From contig OX345647.1 of the NCBI GenBank assembly GCA_947044365.1, positions 2,626,001-2,690,000 on the forward strand: DNA of 64,000 bases, written 5' to 3'. This stretch comes from Petrosia ficiformis. Its lineage: Eukaryota > Porifera > Demospongiae > Haplosclerida > Petrosiidae. Made by a program: the position numbers and the translations under genes. Positions 14,450 through 23,400 of the stretch are shown here, piece after piece. Within the stretch, counting starts at the first letter, position 1, and the number at the start of each line of letters is the position of its first letter. The notes under the pieces are model-generated. The model did not search any database. It was given only the letters and a program-made list of their open reading frames with translations, and was not told the DNA's origin.

Positions 14450-17400
14450 CCTCCCTCTCTCTCTATGTATGTTTATTTCTGGTTGTGTGTGTGTGTACAT
14501 GTAGTTTGAGAGAAAACGATCTCCTTTAATTAAGGATCTATTGACATGTCTAAAAGAACTAATGCAAGACTACAGAAATGAAATAAAAGGTGAAACAATC
14601 TCTTATTGTAGATGTTTATAACAATAAAACAAAATGTTCTTTCATTCAGAGATCTTAACGGGTGATCCTCAATTAGCTGAAGAAATTCAGTTTGATTTGA
14701 GAAAGTTTGATGAAGAACAGAAGCGACTACTGACTGAGAAACCTCAGACACCTAATATGGACACACCTTTAGGACAAATGGTAGTTACAAATAAAATTGA
14801 CAACTTTACGTCTACTCAATTCATGACTACACACGTAATTACAGGTAGTTATGCACTGATAATCAAATTGGTAATTTGGTATAAATCAGTATTGGTCATT
14901 ACAGGCATTATTTCTAGCATCGGTATCAGTTATTTCTGAAATATGTAATACATGTACTGATAATGTTATTTCTTGTGATTATAATATCATTAATCACTTT
15001 TACGATACTCAGAATTATTGAGAAAAGAAAAAAGAAAACAGAATGTACTGTACATGTAATATTGGATCGGTATTGATTATCAGTACATATTTATCACTTT
15101 ATTGGAATATCTGTAAAATCTTTTATAGGTGCATCACTAACTGTAATAAATTTGATAGTGGATTTTAAAATCAGTCACTTGAGAAATCGTCAAATACTTG
15201 CTCGCTTTTGAGCCATTTAGTAAAGGAGGGTAAATAATTAGTACATGTAGGTGGACCAATAGTTGCTTTTCGTTAGCTTCATTTAGAAATTAGTTGAATA
15301 ATGAGCATTGAAAGGTAAGTGTGGGATCAAAATTATTTTTACCCAAGTTATGATATTCTTATCCACAGTTGCAATTAACTATGAACGATTTATAAATTAA
15401 ACTACATGTAAAGTCAATGAGTTTAAGCAAATTTAGTTGACTCTCTTGTATAGAAATGAATGTACAACTGTACATGTTCAATTAATAACTGTACAGTTTT
15501 TTTTGCTTATTGAGCATAAAGAACATATGGTAGTATAAAGATTATTACTGAAATAATAATAGACATTTCGACCCAAAGGTCTTTATCAGTATGAAAAAGA
15601 AAGCCTAGTTATTTAGGCCTTAGTATGACACTGGCATAGACAGTTCAGCGTGCTAGTTTAGGCTACATGACTGGGGTACTGTCCCGTAAGAATTAGACCA
15701 TGTGGGATTTAAGTATACTCCAGGATCTGTGTTGATGACTTTGGGAGTACAATGTATTATGAAGTCTTCTTTGTAAATTGTCTTCTAAAACCAAGATTTC
15801 AGACTTATCCTATTTGATATTATGGGACAATACCCCAGTCATGTAGCCACAACCACCATTCTGAACTGTTTAGGCCAATGTCATGGTAAGATTATAAATA
15901 CCTAAATAATTAGGCTTTCTTTTTAATACTGATAAAGACCTTCGGGTTGAAATGTGTATTATTATTTCAGTAAACATTTTTATACTACCATGTTCTTCAT
16001 GCTCAATGAACTTTCTTTACAAATGTATGCAACATGATAAACAGTGTCTATGACATTACTGTACAGTTGTAATAGCAAATTCTATAGTATTGAATTAAAC
16101 TATCAGTTTATAAATTGAATGAAGGTATGTACATGTATATATTGATTACTTGTAAGGTATTTGTATATACATGTATATAGTCCAATGAAAGAAAAATAAT
16201 TTTATGCACATAAAATGGAACTCATTAAATAGTAAACTGTTAATATAGTGTGCTATTACACAAAAGTGTAGTTGATAGGGTATGGTAATGATTTTGACAC
16301 TAACTTCTCTAAATGTCTTCAAAGGTTAAGATTACATGATATCGATTGAATTCTAATCCTCTCTCACTTACCTTTAACCGTAACCCAAATCAACCATATA
16401 ATAAACATTTGAAGGCATCTTTAAAAACTATTACATTTTTTGTTACATTCAGTTTATTAGCAAATACATGTATTCTGGAGACTTGGGAGCTTGAATGATT
16501 TATAAATTGTACAAGGAACAAAAGTAATGATAGAGTTTTTCTAAAACCTTTTGGTTATAAAGTTATGACAATTTGTATATCTTCATGATTGCTGTTTCCA
16601 GAGTTGAGAAGACTCCTGGGGACAACTACAATGTAGCAAAACACTACAAACCAAACACAATTTAGGTAGTAGTCATACAACATCAAACACTGCTTCCAAG
16701 CATTCCTCCAATGAAAGTCACTTTTTAGTTCCACCTATTTCATTACTATTTGTATTCTCAGGTATCTCCCCTTATCCCTTCCTCTGGACATTCTGTACTT
16801 ACTCCAGTTGGTAAGAGTACAGGACCAGTCTCAAGTTCAAGAGTATTCACCTCACCTAAATTAAGAACTACCAACAGAGATCCCAGTGAGAGAGTCCCTC
16901 CATCCATATGGAAAATTAAAGGTAACCAATACAAACAACTACACTGTAACCAATATTGTTATAGACTGATTATTGCAAAATACCGATATAGGTGTATGTA
17001 TAGCTGCCTATACCCAAGGTAGGTAAATATAGGTATAGGCAAGTAGTATAGAGGTACTTTACAGCCAAGGCTTTAATTAAACTTTCAAATTTGGAAGAAT
17101 CTATATAGTCAACTCAGATGGGAAATATCCATAATTCATCCATATTTATTCAGAATCTGATTATACCAGGTTCCTTGCTCAGTGAATTTTGATCACACCA
17201 AATTAGAATATGAACATGTAATAATAATTAGTATACAGAACATATTTAAATTGACATGGGGTCTATTATTAACTCTGTCTGTTGGCAAAATTCCAGTGAA
17301 CCTACGAACATTAGTGCTTTGAGAATACTACCAGCAGACGTCAAATTGTGATTAGTTCCACCCATTTCATTTCATCGATATCCAGCGTGATTAAACCTAC

Positions 17401-20400
17401 AAAACTGTTTTCTAATTTCTGTATTTTAAAACTGCTGCGAGTGCATTAATATTGAAATGTAATGGATTACTGTTACTGTTACTTAGATTACTAATACTGG
17501 CTAAACATATTATAATATTTACTATTACTATTACATATCTGTGTTGTACTAATACTTGTACTATTAAACGAAGTACCGTATTTGTTTTAAGTTGTGAATG
17601 ATATGCAGAGTTAAAAATACATGTACATGCAATTTGATGTAAATAGCATTAGCATGCCTCGCATGTATATTCATGTAGTAAACCAGCTACAAGCTTAACT
17701 TTACCTTGTGATTATGAAATAATCAGTTGATTGATTTGAAGAGTTACTGAAATGTTACTTGTTCACAGCAAAGTGAAGTAAAAACTGGATAATAATTATT
17801 ATACATATTACTTTTCATCCCATTACTATCACTGCTAATATTACTTTTCATATACTATTACTAGTACTATTACCTCATTTTTAAAAGTACATGAATGCTT
17901 AGGTTTTAGACCAAGTTAAAGGTTTTTACTAAATTTATCAAACCTTGCACCAAGATGTACAACAGACATCTACCATCAGTACCATGTTAGTGATGTTACG
18001 CATGCAAAATACAGTAACTAAGCAAATCTTTGTATGGCAACAGTATACATACTTTCACTAAACAAGTATTGCTTCTTTAGAGAAGTACATGTAGCTGGTC
18101 AACAGTTCCATTGCAAATGACAGAAAGAACCTTACTACTCTATACATGGGCATGTGGGAGACTTCCAGCTTCTCTTCCAACATAAGGTGTGGCTCTTCCA
18201 GCAACGATAGTGATCGCAATCAAGAAGTGCTGCTAGACCAGCCCCACCCAACTCTCTTGGACTTTCATACGAATTTCAGAATTTCAGAAGACCACCAAGG
18301 AATGTGAAGTCTTTTTAATATGGCTGTTAATGGAATAGAATCTACACTAGACATTACACAGCAGTTAAGACAGCACCCCACAACTATGAACATAGTAATA
18401 AAATGTAATATTACAAATTTATGATAATTGTTATTAACTGTGTCAAGTAGTATAATATAGTTAACACTTATCTATTTTACCTTATCACAATCCTGGTAAC
18501 ATTTTACTGGGAGGTTTGATAACACATTTGTAAACCTGATTTTAAACAATCTGATTGGTCAATTCATGGCAGAACTATTACTGTAACCCATGCCGGTACC
18601 TAATAATTCTTATTAAAAGTAGACCTCCAATCGATAGATTGATTTACTGTATCTTATGCATTGTAGTCTGTTTCTCTCTATCCCTCATTAGACATATCTC
18701 AAACTGTCAACTCACCACTTTTGAATGCTCAAACCGCCAAACATAAAATACCACTAACAACTACAGCACCTGTTACCTCACCTGTTTTAGAAACTCCAAC
18801 AGATAGTCATTCTGATATTTCAATGCAGGTCAGTATAAGAGGATAAGAAGATAAAAAAACTAGACATACATTTGTTTTTGTGCTATTCTGTGATTTTAAA
18901 AGTTGATAGTTGATGCAGAAAATGTTTACAAAGAGAAATTTTAAAAATTATTATGATGTAGTGTATATATAGTTTATAGTATGTTTCCATTTAGCATCAA
19001 AGATTCCATTAGTGCACTAAACTGTACTGTATTGAACCACATCCAGCATTATATTTTCAATATACATTACTAAAAAACAACATGCTTACATACATACATG
19101 TACCTCAGGTGTAGGAAAAAGTATACAAATGAGTTTCATCACTGGCGATATCCACCAATTCAAACTAATAAAATTCATTAAAGTACCAGTTGTGCTTGTA
19201 CTATATATAATGATATTATAATCAAGAAGCTTGTATAGCACTTGGCTCTACCTCTTGCTATATCGGCAATCTACTTTATCCCACCTTATTTCTTGTACAA
19301 CACTCGTATTCATACTTTAACTGATACATAATATTATAGTAAAATAATTAGCATTGTGTTCAGAAAGTTGAACTGTTTTTATTGTTTAGACTCCTAGAAC
19401 GAGTGGAGTTAATATTCCATTAAAGACTCCTGTCCTATTAACACCACGTGTTAATCTCATGAAAATGGCTCTTCTTACATCAACAAAGAAATCCATGACA
19501 AGGTATATATAATATACATGTATATGTGTATGTATAATAAATATATAATGATGTTATCATGCATAAATAGAGGTCGGTCTACACTTCACTCTGATCAATA
19601 TATTGTTACTCAAGATGGTGGTGTAGAACGAGCAGCAAGCACACCTGAAGGTATTATTGTTATGTTGATAGAGTATTTGTATACGTGTACATGTATAATT
19701 ATAGATAGCTAGAGAGATTTTTCAAATTAATGATAACAATACTGGACTGTACTAGTGGACTGCAAATGAATTAAATGCGATGGCATTATAATGAACTAAT
19801 TTTAAGTATAATAATTTTAAGCATAATGAATTGTGTGGGAGGAGTTTCAAGTAAATACTGAGTGTACAGGCTTGAAGAAAATGACTGCTGATGTCTTGGG
19901 AGAGCAGAGTGAGCGTAATATCCTGGAACATGATGTTGCAGTTGATGTGGATGTGGTAAAGAGAGGAGAGTGGAAACACATAGTAACATACATGTAGTTT
20001 CCCATTCAGCAATCGTAATAACCTTGGTGAGCATTATTACTGTAGACACTATCCAAGAACTTTGTTATAGAGATATCAAACTTAATTCTGACTGATTGTG
20101 ATCTTTTGGCACTCTAATAATAAATTATTACAATGATCAAAAATAATTAAAATAGGTAGTAATTATAAATTAATTAGCCGCTTTCTCAGATATTTCTACC
20201 ACACAAGATAGCTTGACTAAATTTTCAAATAGTCCAGAATTATAAATGATAACAGTTGCTTCATGTAGGTGTCAGCATTGCATGACAACTACACTGCAAA
20301 TGCTCATCTTGCTCCCTTTCTATATAGGAAATTAGGATCATTTTGTTATCTACGAACATTAAAAGTTATCTATCCAAGTAAGTACATGTACATTATTAAC

Positions 20401-23400
20401 CTGAACCTAGTCTGGCTTCTGCACCCGACTATATACAATCCAGGCTGACTAACAATTATTTATACACTCACATTGCTGTCTTCCTGCATTTATCAAAGCA
20501 TGATATATTTAGATTAGTTGTTATTTTAAAAACTTGTCTTTCCGGCAAAACTAGTTAGTTATGACCTGATAAAAGTTGCTTATTAAGCCCCTCCCACACA
20601 ATTTTAAAAATAAATTTTCTTAAAGTTAGTGTAGGCATGTTTATTATAACAGCCTCGCATTTAATTAATTTGCAGTCCAGTAGTCCAGTCCATTGAATGG
20701 AGACACCCAATATTAACAGTCGTTACACTTTTAGTTGTAGAAAACAAATTTACATTGAAAAAGAACACTTACAAAAACATCATGCTGAAGTTGTACACAT
20801 ATTTGAAGAAATAAACCGTTGTTGTTTACCAGATGATAAGTATATCATCAGGAGAAAATTTTCTTCCACTAAAACGGGTAGACAGCAGAATACAATTAAA
20901 TCTTTAATTTTTTACCTTGCAGCTCAGGAAATGCGTTAAACCATTAAAATATGTAATGTATATACATGTATGTAGTGGAAACCCTCTCATCTGGGCAGTG
21001 TGATACTAAGAGGTGCTACTTAGTAGCCTCCATTCTCTCTCTGGATAGCTAGATTACAGCAACTATGGTATAAATCATGAGTGCACAGAAGTTGCAATCA
21101 AGCCCCCTTTTTAAATTATTTATTATGTTTTAAAAAAGAGGGGTTCCATTGTATATGTATATAAAATACGATAATTATATTATATTTACAGTAGAACAGG
21201 TGTATTGTGCTATTTTCAATAAATAATTTCCTTTATTTTCCTTCCATGATATAAATTTTCTTTAAAATAAGATATATTAATATATGCATTGTTGTCATGA
21301 ATACAATAATTGCCGAGCACCTTAGTGCGAGGCAACTAATCTGGGAGTGTAGTGAAATCTTGACCTTAGTTTGTATATATATATATATGTGTGTGGTTCT
21401 GTCACGCTTAGGAATGCAATAATTAAACGTACAACCACAGACATGTTAATTCGTAGACCGTGTGTACTGTTGATGGCGTACTGCTCTAATGTAGAGACGA
21501 GTGAGGAACCTACAAGTGAGTAAGCTACAGCATGCCTTCGATGCCTAGCTACACTGAGAAAAAGAAGCAAAGTGCGGGAGCTACAGAAGAGGCCAAGACA
21601 GAGGAGAAATTAAGAGGTAGAGAACAGAAACAGCTAGATCTAGATGAGAGTGAACGACAGGCAAGACAATCCCGTGTATGTTAGCATCATCGCAAGGATC
21701 ACAAGATGACAAATCACTAAATTCTCTCTTCTTTCCTGCCATTATAAGTGTCAAAGTCAAATAATTATACCATTGTGTGACTAAAACCACACCTTTCTAG
21801 ATATTAATCGACTATAGTGTAGTGCGAGCGAGGCAGTCTGTGCATACGTATTCCTAGTAATAATTATGTCCTTTTGTGACAGCAGTGCTACAACACAGTT
21901 CAGCACATGTAATAAGTTTATAATTCTACCTAAAAACTACAATGATCATCCTTACTCTTACATGTGCATACATTGTACATACATACATAATTATGTACAC
22001 AGAAATATAAATACATGCATAGTATTACACATATAGTGTTGTTTTAGTTGGACATAAATGACTACTTTTAGTTATATTTATAGTATGCCTACCATACCTG
22101 ACTTTATTACGTTTACATACTATGATGGGAGCTGCACTTTAATAAGGTGATAGTCAACTGTACTTCTAAGTAGTATCAGGAGCTTATGAGCGGCGCGAAG
22201 GAGCATCAAACTCCAAAATCTTTTGCAAACCATCTGTTGTCAAATGACACCTTTGCAAACTGCCTAATATGGAAACCTCTGTAAACTGCGTAAGTGATTT
22301 AAGTAGGCATGATAAGTGTTTATTAAAATAAAAATTTGAAAAAAAATTATGAGTATCGTGTGCATCTGGCAAGACGAGTCTGTATAATCCCCCACTTCTT
22401 TCCAGACAGAAACGATAGTAGTATAGTCAGCAAAGAATAGGTGCTACCAAACTAACAAAAGTCTCAAAAAAGGACTATTAATAGACAACAAAAAAAGCAA
22501 TATGTCTAATGAAATAAGTGCATAATGATTAGTTTGTTACCTGGAGAAGGGTTTGAAATTGCCTTGTATTCAAGCTTTCTTCTCGAGTTTCTTCTTGGCT
22601 TGTAGAGCTTGCGTCTCCGGCTTCCAGTTAGTTTGAAGTGTCCCATTTGAAATGTTCCACCCCATAAATCTGTGCATTTGTTCTTTTGGTCGCTATTTCA
22701 TCTCTACTAAAGAACGAATCTGCCTAGGACTGTGGCTTGACTGTTCTTCTGCACGAGTTTGTTCGACATTGTTTTCTTGACTGGATTCTAATAGTTGCCC
22801 ACCCACTTTGGAACACTTATTTTAAACCCATCCTTTTGACCATATTTGGAGTCTTGCTGAAAGTGTGATTCGACAACAGATGGTACTGCAGTTTGGCGCT
22901 CCTTCGCGCCACTTTGCGGCGCTCATAAGCTCCTAGTGTATTGTAGTACTACTCTGTACTGTAATCATAGTAATGTGTGAATTCCCTTTACATTTGTCAT
23001 GATAGCATAGTGCTAAGGTGTAATACTACATGTATGTACCACATTCAAAGTACAGTGTACTTCACTCATAATGTACACTGTAATCAATGGAAGTACGGTG
23101 ATAATATGTAAACGTAATGTCAGGTACTGTAACTTAAACTAAAAGTAGCCAATTATCATTTTAGTTTATTACAGTGGATATGTAATTTAGTTATAGTTTA
23201 GTGAAAATGCCTTACTAAAAGGTATTTTAGTTATAGTTAACTAAAACAACACAAATACATGCATACATGTACATACATACATGCAGGTGCTGCTGAATCT
23301 ATTTCTTTTAATATCAGTTCGATTCTACCGCCTTCTCCAATCCCACGTACCTCATCTGTTCAATGTTACATGAGGACTTGTTCAAAATCTAGGAACCAGG

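Noticed and set aside
14835..14844. Alternative donor at 14,845 for exon i
   Set aside because: It would shift the phase and bring a stop codon into the next exon; the donor at 14,835 keeps the tail open.
14634..14939. Treating 14,634-14,939 as a stand-alone 101-codon gene
   Set aside because: It is NCAPD3 exon i with intron on both sides; the ATG lies in the upstream intron.
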